This document shows positions 1-5,543 of a stretch of 5,759 nucleotides of DNA, piece after piece. The stretch spans positions 1 to 5,759 of the forward strand of contig JALORJ010000191.1 of the NCBI GenBank assembly GCA_025459035.1, read 5' to 3'. A program made the position numbers and the translations under genes. Origin of the DNA: Burkholderiales bacterium (GTDB lineage: Bacteria > Pseudomonadota > Gammaproteobacteria > Burkholderiales > Ga0077523). A model generated the notes under the pieces. It was not told where the DNA came from. It saw only the letters and a program-made list of their open reading frames with translations, and made no database searches. Within the stretch, counting starts at the first letter, position 1. The number at the start of each line of letters is the position of its first letter.

Positions 1-1059
1 CGACAGCTCGACGCGCGCATCGCCGATCTGCAGATGCGCCGACTCCTCGCGCGGCACGCGGCGGATCTCGATGCCGGCCGCGGCGAGCCGGTCGACCAGC
101 GCCTCGAGGCCGCCGACGCGGTGCGGCGCGGTCACGCGCGCCACCACGGCCTCGGGGGCCGCCGTCCGCGGCACCGGCTTCGGTGACTGCGGTGCGTACG
201 AGAAGAAGCCGTGCCCCGACTTGCGGCCCAGCCGGCCGCTGCGCACGAGCTCTTCCTGGATCAGCGACGGCGCGTAGCGCCCGTCGAACCCGAGCGCCCC
301 GAACACCGACTTCGTGACCATCAGGTTCACGTCCAGACCGATCAGGTCGAGCAGCTCGCACGGGCCCATCGCGAAGCCGCCGGCCTCGCGCAGCAGCGCG
401 TCGAGCGTGGCCGCGTCGCATGCGTGCTCGGTCAACGTGCGCAGGTTCTCGGCGTAGTACGGGCGCGCGACACGGTTCACGACGAACCCCGGCGTCGACT
501 GCGCGATCACCGGCGTCTTGCCCCACGCGAGCGCGGTCGAGTGCAGTGTGTCGACGACCGCCGCATCGGTCACGAGACCCGCGACGATCTCCACCAGCGC
601 CATGCGCGGTGCCGGGTTGAAGAAGTGCATGCCTGCCACGCGCCCCGGATGCGCCAGGCCCGCCGCCAGTTCGGTGATCGAGATCGACGACGTGTTGCTC
701 GCGAGGATCGCGTCGTCGGCGACGAGCGCCTCGAGCTGGGCGAACAGGCGCCGCTTGACGGCCACGTCCTCGACGATCGCCTCGATCACGAGCGCGCACG
801 GACCGGCGTCGGCCAGCTCGCTCGACAGGCGCAGACGCGCGAGCGTCGCGTCGTGCGCCTCGGGGGTCAGACGTCCCTTGTCACGCAGGAACGCGAGGTC
901 CTTCTCGATCGACGCCCGGCCACGGTCGAGCGCGGCGGCATCGAGATCGAGCAGCACGGTCGGGTGTCCGGTACGCGCCGCGACATGCGCGATGCCGCTG
1001 CCCATCGTGCCCGCCCCGATGACCATCACCGGGGTGTCCTGCGGAAGTCTTGCCGGCAT
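1..1059 (-). CDS. paaH: 3-hydroxyacyl-CoA dehydrogenase PaaH (3-hydroxyadipyl-CoA dehydrogenase), N-terminal part, truncated by window edge
   Basis: NAD-dependent cytoplasmic oxidation of 3-hydroxyadipyl-CoA to 3-oxoadipyl-CoA in lower phenylacetate catabolism is the known role of the family. The 353 visible codons stay open to base 1, so the C-terminal part is outside; the family is usually about 500 residues. Seen: Rossmann motif GAGTMG (residues 15-20), an Asp at the end of strand 2 (D38) favouring NAD, the SNTSSIS motif (121-127), the catalytic pair His145 (MHFFNP) and Glu157, and STPGFVVNRVARPYY opening the helical domain. Alignment from memory with E. coli PaaH is close throughout. The ATG at 1059-1057 was chosen because it gives the usual short lead before the Rossmann strand. 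It has only a weak ribosome site; an in-frame ATG at codon 12 (1026-1024), preceded by AGGA, is possible but starts tightly on the first strand. It lies downstream of paaG and is probably co-transcribed with it. Confident in the family; substrate inferred from neighbours. Confidence 0.93.
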   Translation of the reverse strand, partial: MPARLPQDTPVMVIGAGTMGSGIAHVAARTGHPTVLLDLDAAALDRGRASIEKDLAFLRDKGRLTPEAHDATLARLRLSSELADAGPCALVIEAIVEDVAVKRRLFAQLEALVADDAILASNTSSISITELAAGLAHPGRVAGMHFFNPAPRMALVEIVAGLVTDAAVVDTLHSTALAWGKTPVIAQSTPGFVVNRVARPYYAENLRTLTEHACDAATLDALLREAGGFAMGPCELLDLIGLDVNLMVTKSVFGALGFDGRYAPSLIQEELVRSGRLGRKSGHGFFSYAPQSPKPVPRTAAPEAVVARVTAPHRVGGLEALVDRLAAAGIEIRRVPREESAHLQIGDARVELS

Positions 1060-1066
1060 CGCGGGC

Positions 1067-1189
1067 TCAGAAGAGAAGAGGTCGGGCGCTGCGCACCCGC
1101 GCGACCGGCGTCGCGCGAGTCGGGCCGGGCGCGGGCGTCGTGGCGGGCGCGGCCGTGTCGGTCGTGGCAGCGCGGGGCGTGCGAGACAT
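1067..1189 (-). CDS. Doubtful 40-aa Ala/Pro/Thr/Arg-rich small ORF between paaG and paaH
   Basis: An ATG at 1189-1187, six bases after the paaG stop, opens a 40-codon frame beginning MSRTPRAATTDTAAP and ending at TGA 1069-1067, seven bases before the paaH ATG. It fills the spacer almost exactly, so translational coupling from paaG through this ORF to paaH is conceivable. Against it: low-complexity composition typical of random GC-rich sequence, no good Shine-Dalgarno site, no recognised family, and an 8-bp hairpin inside it. It is not in the paaH frame and so is not an N-terminal extension of PaaH. I list it because it would otherwise be missed; it is probably non-coding. Confidence 0.15.
   Translation of the reverse strand: MSRTPRAATTDTAAPATTPAPGPTRATPVARVRSARPLLF
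1098..1117 (-). other. Strong intercistronic hairpin between paaG and paaH
   Basis: CGCGCGAC and GTCGCGCG form a perfect 8-bp stem around a 4-base loop (1106-1109). On the paaGH transcript it lies about 80 bases after the paaG stop and about 40 before the paaH start. No U-run follows; a pyrimidine-rich stretch (reverse complement of about 1067-1082) lies 15 or more bases downstream, so it is not a standard intrinsic terminator. Protection of the paaG 3' end or dampening of paaH expression is a reasonable guess. Confidence 0.45.
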
Positions 1190-1195
1190 CGCGGC

Positions 1196-2032
1196 TCAGC
1201 GCCCGGCGAACTGCGGTGCGCGCTTCTGCATGAACGCGCTCACGCCTTCGAGGTAGTCGTCGGAGAAGCCCAGCTCGCGCTGGAAGTCGCGCTCGAGATC
1301 GAGCTGCGCCGCGAGCGGGTTCGAGGCCGCGGCGGCGACCGCCTGCTTGGTGCGCGCGAAGCCGCGCGTGGGGCCCGCCGCCAGTCGCCGCGCCATGGCG
1401 TCCACGGTGGGCATCAACGCGTCGTCGTCGACGCACTGCCAGATCAGACCCCACGCGGCCGCCTGCTCCGCGCTCAGCGCATCGCCGAACAGCGACAGGC
1501 CGAGCGCCCGCGGCGCGCCCAGCGCGCGCGTCAGGAACCACGTGCCCCCCGAGTCGGGTACCAGGCCCAGCTTGCAGAACGCCTGCACGAACTTCGCGCT
1601 GCGCGCCGCGACGACGATGTCGCAGGCCAGCGCGAGGTTGGCGCCGGCGCCGGCCGCGACCCCGTTGATCGCGCCGATCACGGGCTTGTCGAGCGCCTTC
1701 AGCGCGAGCACGAGCGGCTTGTAGTTGCGCTCGATCGAGTCGCCCAGGTCGGGGCGCGCCGCGCCCGGCGCGACCGTCCGATCGCCCAGATCCTGACCGG
1801 CGCAGAAGCCGCGCCCGGCACCTGTCAGCACGAGGCAGCGCACCGACGCATCGGCCGCCTGCGCGAGCGCGTCGCGGACCTCGGCATGCATCGCGTCGGT
1901 GAAGCTGTTGAGCTTGTCCGGGCGGTTCAAGGTCAGCGTCGCCACGCCCGCGTCGATCGCGAAGCGGATCGATGCGTAGCCGCTCGCGGCCTGCGCCGTC
2001 GCGCCGTGCGTGCTCGACTCGTGCTGCGTCAC
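1196..2032 (-). CDS. paaG: Ring-1,2-epoxyphenylacetyl-CoA isomerase PaaG (crotonase superfamily)
   Basis: Known family role: isomerises ring-1,2-epoxyphenylacetyl-CoA to the seven-membered oxepin-CoA, and delta-isomerase steps later in the pathway; cytoplasmic. The protein is 278 residues (E. coli PaaG 262), the surplus being a poorly conserved N-terminal lead of about 16. Seen: TLNRPDKLNSF (34-44), the oxyanion-hole loop FCAGQDL (76-82), NGVAAGAGANLALACD (123-138), and LVPDSGGTW (157-165). In the last motif Asp160 sits where hydratases carry a catalytic Glu, as in PaaG isomerases. The C-terminus closely follows the E. coli ending (SAFxxKRxPQFxG). GTG at 2032-2030 was chosen because a strong GGAGG precedes it, the frame upstream lacks similarity, and the next in-frame ATG (codon 48) would cut into the conserved domain. 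First gene of the leftward transcript, with paaH downstream. Identification is firm. Confidence 0.95.
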   Translation of the reverse strand: MTQHESSTHGATAQAASGYASIRFAIDAGVATLTLNRPDKLNSFTDAMHAEVRDALAQAADASVRCLVLTGAGRGFCAGQDLGDRTVAPGAARPDLGDSIERNYKPLVLALKALDKPVIGAINGVAAGAGANLALACDIVVAARSAKFVQAFCKLGLVPDSGGTWFLTRALGAPRALGLSLFGDALSAEQAAAWGLIWQCVDDDALMPTVDAMARRLAAGPTRGFARTKQAVAAAASNPLAAQLDLERDFQRELGFSDDYLEGVSAFMQKRAPQFAGR

Positions 2033-2036
2033 TGCT

Positions 2037-2041
2037 CCTCC
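2037..2041 (-). promoter_or_regulatory. Ribosome binding site deciding the paaG GTG start
   Basis: GGAGG on the minus strand at 2041-2037 lies four bases before the GTG at 2032-2030. It is the only good site in this stretch and fixes a GTG rather than ATG start for paaG. Confidence 0.7.
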
Positions 2042-2048
2042 GAATTCG

Positions 2049-2068
2049 TTGACCGACCGGTCGATCGA
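2049..2068. promoter_or_regulatory. 20-bp palindromic operator, candidate TetR/PaaR-type site
   Basis: TTGACCGACCGGTCGATCGA is an imperfect inverted repeat with 8 of 10 arm positions matching, centred between 2058 and 2059 on ACCGGT. It lies in the 121-bp divergent region, covers the candidate -35 and spacer of the rightward promoter, and abuts the candidate -10 of the leftward one, which is a typical repressor layout. ACCGACCGGTCGGT-like palindromes are typical of TetR-family regulators, and from memory PaaR in betaproteobacteria uses a site of this kind. The identity of the binding protein is inference; no regulator gene is in the window. Confidence 0.6.
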
Positions 2069-2077
2069 AACTAGCCT
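2049..2077 (+). promoter_or_regulatory. Candidate sigma70-type promoter for paaN-paaY
   Basis: TTGACC (2049-2054) matches five of six -35 positions. A 17-base spacer leads to TAGCCT (2072-2077), a weak -10 with three matches. Transcription would start near 2084, giving a leader of about 70 bases. The -35 lies inside the palindromic operator. Confidence 0.4.
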
Positions 2078-2096
2078 CGCTCGCATTCGCATGCAA
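2068..2096 (-). promoter_or_regulatory. Candidate promoter for paaG-paaH
   Basis: On the minus strand TTGCAT (2096-2091), a 17-base spacer and TAGTTT (2073-2068) form a weak sigma70-like pair, three of six matches each. The start would fall near 2061, inside the operator, leaving about 29 bases of leader before the paaG GTG. The elements are poor, so the assignment rests mainly on spacing and location. Confidence 0.3.
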
Positions 2097-2132
2097 GTCT
2101 TCCGTGCCCGACGGACTTCGGGCCACGCATGC
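2089..2132 (+). promoter_or_regulatory. Imperfect inverted repeat in the paaN leader
   Basis: CCGT (2102-2105) pairs with ACGG (2111-2114) around a 5-base loop, AAGT (2095-2098) pairs with ACTT (2115-2118), and GCATGC copies at 2089-2094 and 2127-2132 could extend the stem across internal loops. It would fold in the predicted 5' untranslated leader, ending 11 bases before the paaN ribosome site. Interrupted and only moderately stable; function unknown. Confidence 0.25.
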
Positions 2133-2143
2133 GCCCCTTCGCC

Positions 2144-2148
2144 GGAGA
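2144..2148 (+). promoter_or_regulatory. Ribosome binding site deciding the paaN start
   Basis: GGAGA with a 5-base spacer precedes the ATG at 2154. It decides against in-frame ATGs upstream at 2010 and 2091, which lack such a site and would add residues without family resemblance. Confidence 0.7.
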
Positions 2149-2153
2149 CCTCC

Positions 2154-3839
2154 ATGCCGCATCCGCTGTTCGACCAGCATCGCCCGATGCTCGACCGCGC
2201 CGTCGAGGCGATCCGCACCCGGGGCTTCTGGACCCCCTTCCCCGAGCAGCCGAGCCCGAAGGTCTACGGCGAGACCGCGCAGGCCGACGGCAAGGCGGCA
2301 TATGAAGCGCTGCTCGGCCGCGACTTCGCGCTCGATCAGCCGGGACAGACTGGCTGGATCGCGCCGGAGCGCTCGCCGTACGGCGTCGCGCTCGACGTGC
2401 GCTACCCGGTCTGCACGCCGCAGGCGCTGATCGACGCGGCCACGGTGGCGATGCCGGCATGGCGCAAGGTCGGCGCCGACGGGCGCGTCGGCATCTGTCT
2501 CGAGATCGTGCAGCGCATCCACCAGCGCAGTTTCGAAATCGCGCACGCGGTGATGTTCACCAGCGGTCAATCGTGGGGCATGGCGTTCCAGGCCGGCGGC
2601 CCGCACGCGCAGGACCGCGCGCTCGAAGCGATCGCGTATGCGTGGGACGCGATGTCCGCCGTGCCGAACGAGGCCGGCTGGGAGAAGCCGATGGGCAAGA
2701 ACCCGCCGCTCGCGATGCGCAAGCACTACGAGATCACCGGCCGCGGCGTCGCGCTGGTGATCGGCTGCAGCACGTTCCCGACGTGGAACACCTACCCCGG
2801 CCTGTTCGCGGCGCTCGCGACCGGCAACCCGGTGATCGTGAAGCCGCACCCGAACGCGGTGCTGCCGGCGGCGATCAGCGTGCGCATCGCGCGCGAGGTG
2901 CTGGCCGAGCAGGGCCTCGATCCGAACCTCGTGACGCTCGCGATCAGCGCCGACCCGGCCGACACGCAGCAGCTCGCGACGCACCCGGCAGTGAAGTCGA
3001 TCGACTTCACCGGCGGCAACGCCTTCGGCCAGTGGCTGCGCCAGCACGCGACGCAGGCCGCGCTCTACGCCGAGCTCGCAGGCGTCAACAACGTGCTGAT
3101 CGATTCGACCGACGACTACCCGGCGATGCTGAAGAACCTCGCGTTCACGCTGTCGCTGTACTCGGGGCAGATGTGCACGACGACGCAGGCGATCCTGGTG
3201 CCGGCCGACGGCATCGGCACACCGACCGGCCGCGTCGGCTTCGACCAGGTCGCCGCCGACCTCGGAGCGACTGTCGAGCAACTGCTGGCCAGCCCGTCGA
3301 CCGCGTTCGCGCTGCTGGGCGCCATCAACAGCGAAGCGACGCTCGCGCGCATCGCGCAGGCGCCGCAGTGGGGGCGCGTGGTGCTCGCATCGAAGCGCCT
3401 CGAACATCCCGAGTTTCCCGACGCCCAGGTGCACACGCCGGTGCTGCTCGCCTGCGACGCCGCCGACGAGACGGCGTACATGGAGGAGCGCTTCGGCCCG
3501 ATCGCGTTCGTCGTCAAGGTCGCCGACACCGCCGCCGGCATCGCGCTGTCCGAGCGCCTGGTGCGCGAGAAGGGCGCGCTGACCGTCGGGCTGTACGCGA
3601 CCGACGACGCGGTGATCGACGCCATGACCGAAGCGACGCTGCGCGCGGGCGTGGCGCTGTCGATCAACCTCACCAGCGGCGTCTACGTCAACCAGTCGGC
3701 GGCGTTCTCCGACTACCACGGCACCGGCGCCAACCCCGCCGCCAACGCGTCGTACTCCGATACCGCGTTCGTCGCCAACCGCTTCCGCGTGATCCAGCGG
3801 CGCTGGCACGTGGCGCCGCCGGTCGCGGCGGCCGCCTGA
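2154..3839 (+). CDS. paaN: Phenylacetate degradation protein PaaN (stand-alone aldehyde dehydrogenase, PaaZ-like role)
   Basis: A 561-residue aldehyde dehydrogenase superfamily protein of the PaaN type. Seen: a long N-terminal region (1 to about 110); a nucleotide-binding stretch with STFPTWNTYPG carrying Asn212 and VKPHPN carrying Lys230; FTGG (285-288); the general base Glu307 in ELAGVNNVLI; and catalytic Cys341 in YSGQMCTTTQ. All key residues are present. By analogy with the dehydrogenase half of PaaZ it should oxidise the ring-opened 3-oxo-5,6-dehydrosuberyl-CoA semialdehyde to the acid with NAD(P)+, preventing non-productive cyclisation. Unlike E. coli PaaZ (about 680 residues) it has no C-terminal MaoC-type hydratase domain: it ends about 220 residues after the catalytic Cys. 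First gene of the rightward transcript; paaY follows 22 bp later. Family assignment is firm; the exact substrate is inferred from context. Sometimes annotated paaZ. Confidence 0.92.
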   Translation: MPHPLFDQHRPMLDRAVEAIRTRGFWTPFPEQPSPKVYGETAQADGKAAYEALLGRDFALDQPGQTGWIAPERSPYGVALDVRYPVCTPQALIDAATVAMPAWRKVGADGRVGICLEIVQRIHQRSFEIAHAVMFTSGQSWGMAFQAGGPHAQDRALEAIAYAWDAMSAVPNEAGWEKPMGKNPPLAMRKHYEITGRGVALVIGCSTFPTWNTYPGLFAALATGNPVIVKPHPNAVLPAAISVRIAREVLAEQGLDPNLVTLAISADPADTQQLATHPAVKSIDFTGGNAFGQWLRQHATQAALYAELAGVNNVLIDSTDDYPAMLKNLAFTLSLYSGQMCTTTQAILVPADGIGTPTGRVGFDQVAADLGATVEQLLASPSTAFALLGAINSEATLARIAQAPQWGRVVLASKRLEHPEFPDAQVHTPVLLACDAADETAYMEERFGPIAFVVKVADTAAGIALSERLVREKGALTVGLYATDDAVIDAMTEATLRAGVALSINLTSGVYVNQSAAFSDYHGTGANPAANASYSDTAFVANRFRVIQRRWHVAPPVAAAA

Positions 3840-3861
3840 CCGACCGGCGCGAGGCCACCCC

Positions 3862-4473
3862 GTGCCCTGCTACGCGATCGACGGCTTCGTGCCGGTGGTG
3901 CACCCGACGGCGTACGTGCACCCGAGCGCGGTGCTGATCGGCGACGTGCACGTCGGCCCGGCGTGCTACGTCGGACCCGCGGCCTGCCTGCGCGGCGACT
4001 TCGGGCGGCTGGTGATGGAGACCGGCAGCAACCTGCAGGACACCTGCGTCGTGCACGGCTTTCCCGGCACCGACACCGTGATCGAGGAAGACGGCCACAT
4101 CGGCCACGGCGCGGTGCTGCACGGCTGCCGCGTGCGCCGCAACGCGCTGGTCGGCATGAACGCGGTCGTGATGGACAACGCGATCGTCGGCGAGAACGCG
4201 ATCGTCGCGGCCAGCGCGTTCGTGAAAGCCGCGATGGAGATCCCCGCCGGCATGCTGGTGGCCGGCGTGCCGGCACGCGTGATCCGCGCGATCACGCCCG
4301 ACGAGGCCGCCTGGAAGATCGAAGGCACGCGTACCTATCAGCGGCTGGTGCTGCGCAGCGCACAGACCATGACCGAGGTCGCGCCGCTGGCCGCGGCTGA
4401 ACCGGGACGCGGCCGCATCACGGCCGAAGGCGCGATCCCGCTGGTCGAGCGCAAGGCCGCCGCGGAGGGCTGA
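3862..4473 (+). CDS. paaY: PaaY, hexapeptide-repeat (gamma-carbonic-anhydrase-like) thioesterase of phenylacetate catabolism
   Basis: A 203-residue left-handed beta-helix protein with runs of hexapeptide turns from about residue 14 to 130. Three histidines, His65 (VVHG), His82 (IGHG) and His87 (VLHG), have the 17/5 spacing of the metal ligands in short gamma-class carbonic anhydrases and their relatives. RGDF (44-47) and SNLQD (56-60) are family signatures. The C-terminal helix ends in a tail of PaaY/CaiE type. PaaY is known as a CoA thioesterase that relieves inhibition by dead-end or toxic phenylacetate intermediates, acting as a trimer in the cytoplasm. The GTG start at 3862 is supported by GAGG (3851-3854) seven bases upstream and a normal family N-terminus. 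Placement 22 bp after paaN indicates one transcript. CaiE or YrdA relatives look similar, but the paa context decides. Confidence 0.92.
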   Translation: MPCYAIDGFVPVVHPTAYVHPSAVLIGDVHVGPACYVGPAACLRGDFGRLVMETGSNLQDTCVVHGFPGTDTVIEEDGHIGHGAVLHGCRVRRNALVGMNAVVMDNAIVGENAIVAASAFVKAAMEIPAGMLVAGVPARVIRAITPDEAAWKIEGTRTYQRLVLRSAQTMTEVAPLAAAEPGRGRITAEGAIPLVERKAAAEG

Positions 4474-4487
4474 GAACCCCGCGCGCC

Positions 4488-4500
4488 CCGCGACTCGCGG
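4488..4500. terminator. Possible short bidirectional terminator hairpin between convergent genes
   Basis: CCGCG-ACT-CGCGG forms a 5-bp all-G/C stem in the 27-bp gap between the paaY stop (4471-4473) and the stop of the facing metallo-hydrolase gene (4501-4503). No T-run on either side, so intrinsic termination is uncertain; position between convergent genes is the main argument. Confidence 0.3.
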
Positions 4501-5382
4501 TCAGATCGCGTCGAGCGGCAGCTTCAGGAAGCGGCGCCCCCCCGCACCCGCGGGTGGCAGGTGTCCGGCGCGCATGTTGACCTGCAGCGACGGGAACAGC
4601 AGCCGCGGCACGTCGAGCGTCGCGTCGCGCGCGGTGCGCATCTCGACGAACGCGTCCTCGTCGATGCCGTCGCGCACGTGGATGTTCTCGGCGCGCTCCC
4701 GCGCCACGGTGGACTCCCAGCGCACCTCGCGCCCGCCCGGCCCGTAGTCGTGACACATGAACAGCCGGGTCTTCGGCGGCAACTCGAGGATGCGGCGGAT
4801 CGACCGGTACAGCGTGCGGGCGTCGGCGCCCGGGAAGTCGGCGCGCGCCGTGCCGGCATCGGGCATGAACAGCGTGTCGCCGACGAACGCGGCGTCACCG
4901 ACGACGTGCGTCGCACACGCCGGCGTGTGGCCCGGCGTGTGCATCACCTGTGCGCACGCACCGCCGATCATGTAGCTCTCGCCGTCGCCGAAGAGGTGGT
5001 CGAACTGGCGCCCGTCGCGCGCGAACTCGGGCCCCTCCTCGAACAGGTCGCCGAACACCTGCTGCACCGCGGTCACGCGCGCACCGATGCCGACCTTGCC
5101 ACCGACCTGCGCCTTGACCCACGCGGCCGCCGACAGGTGGTCGGCATGCACGTGGGTCTCGACGATCCACTCGACCTGCAGGTGTCGCCGCTGCACGTGC
5201 TCGACGAGATTGCGCGCGGACGCGGTACCGATGCGCCCGGACGGCAGATCGAGATCCAGCACCGGATCGACGATCGCGCAGGCGGTCGACGCGGGATCGC
5301 GCACGACATAGCTGAAGGTCCACGTGGCCGGGTCGAAGAACGCGGTGACCTCGGGGTGGACGACACGGGCGGCCTGCTGCAT
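4501..5382 (-). CDS. Metallo-beta-lactamase-fold hydrolase, probable persulfide dioxygenase-like (ETHE1/Blh type)
   Basis: A 293-residue soluble protein without a signal peptide. Metal-site motifs in order: THVHADH (76-82), MHTPGH (147-152), VGDTLF (167-172) with Asp169, and HDY (211-213). His77, His148 and Asp169 correspond to the single-iron 2-His-1-Asp site of ETHE1-type enzymes. The stretch DAGTARADFPGADART (175-190) is characteristic of the persulfide-dioxygenase branch, which oxidises glutathione persulfide to sulfite with O2. It has no fused rhodanese domain. ATG 5382-5380 was chosen because GGAG sits five bases upstream and the next frame-open ATG (5427) adds 15 unconserved residues. 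It converges on paaY and so is not in the paa transcript; no sulfur gene is visible nearby. A glyoxalase II-like or other thioester hydrolase is the main alternative. Fold is certain, substrate is not. Confidence 0.85.
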   Translation of the reverse strand: MQQAARVVHPEVTAFFDPATWTFSYVVRDPASTACAIVDPVLDLDLPSGRIGTASARNLVEHVQRRHLQVEWIVETHVHADHLSAAAWVKAQVGGKVGIGARVTAVQQVFGDLFEEGPEFARDGRQFDHLFGDGESYMIGGACAQVMHTPGHTPACATHVVGDAAFVGDTLFMPDAGTARADFPGADARTLYRSIRRILELPPKTRLFMCHDYGPGGREVRWESTVARERAENIHVRDGIDEDAFVEMRTARDATLDVPRLLFPSLQVNMRAGHLPPAGAGGRRFLKLPLDAI

Positions 5383-5387
5383 GCGGG

Positions 5388-5391
5388 CTCC
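5388..5391 (-). promoter_or_regulatory. Ribosome binding site deciding the metallo-hydrolase start
   Basis: GGAG on the minus strand (5391-5388) with a 5-base spacer to the ATG at 5382-5380. It favours this start over the upstream in-frame ATG at 5427. Confidence 0.6.
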
Positions 5392-5456
5392 GGAGCAGGG
5401 GAACGACGACAGACCGGACGGTGCCACGCCGCCCCCCGGCCGCGCGACCCTCCGGC

Positions 5457-5470
5457 TTGCGCCACGTCAA
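5457..5470 (-). promoter_or_regulatory. Weak CRP/FNR-like box upstream of the metallo-hydrolase gene
   Basis: The minus strand reads TTGACGTGGCGCAA, keeping the outer TTG-N8-CAA of the FNR-type consensus TTGAT-N4-ATCAA but missing three inner positions. It is centred about 81 bp upstream of the start codon. The rest of the 161-bp gap (5383-5543) shows no convincing -10 element or terminator. Chance match is quite possible. Confidence 0.15.
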
Positions 5471-5543
5471 CGATCCTGCGGATGCCGGCCGACGGCGCGT
5501 GCAACGACGTCGACGGTGCCGTGGCCGACCGGCGATGTGCCGC

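Larger units (their letters stand above)
1057..1199. repeat. Direct near-repeat of the stop-to-start junction at both ends of the paaG-paaH spacer
   Basis: On the plus strand 1057-1070 reads CATCGCGGGCTCAG and 1187-1199 reads CATCGCGGCTCAG, identical except for one extra G. In the coding sense the distal copy contains the paaG stop codon followed by GCCGCGATG. The proximal copy contains a TGA followed by GCCCGCGATG, whose ATG is the paaH start. The copies lie 130 bp apart and bracket the whole intercistronic spacer. A duplication or an insertion into a formerly tight junction would give this pattern; chance in GC-rich DNA is not excluded. Confidence 0.55.

Noticed and set aside
518..2074. Plus-strand open frame of 518 codons across paaH and paaG
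   Set aside because: Antisense shadow of two well-supported genes, dominated by Ala, Arg and Ser without domains.
2010..2153. N-terminal extension of PaaN by 27 or 48 residues using ATGs at 2010 or 2091
   Set aside because: It would run through the operator and leader, lacks a ribosome site, and the ATG at 2154 has a clear GGAGA and a sensible family N-terminus.
1026..3809. Minus-strand open frame of 927 codons opposite paaN and across paaG
   Set aside because: Arg/His/Asp/Val-rich low-complexity translation typical of the antisense or shifted frame of GC-rich genes; it overlaps two firmly identified genes and resembles no family.
2459..3937. Plus-strand open frame of 492 codons overlapping paaN and the start of paaY
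   Set aside because: Out-of-frame shadow of paaN, extremely Arg-rich; paaN has all its catalytic residues in the other frame.
5442..5470. Sigma70 promoter for the metallo-hydrolase gene using TTGACG at 5470-5465 on the minus strand
   Set aside because: Seventeen bases downstream the sequence is TCGCGC, with no resemblance to a -10 element.
5463..5497. Candidate terminator or hairpin between the right-edge gene and the metallo-hydrolase gene
   Set aside because: Only 4-bp G/C inverted repeats such as GCCG/CGGC near 5484-5496 with no T-run; expected by chance at this GC content.
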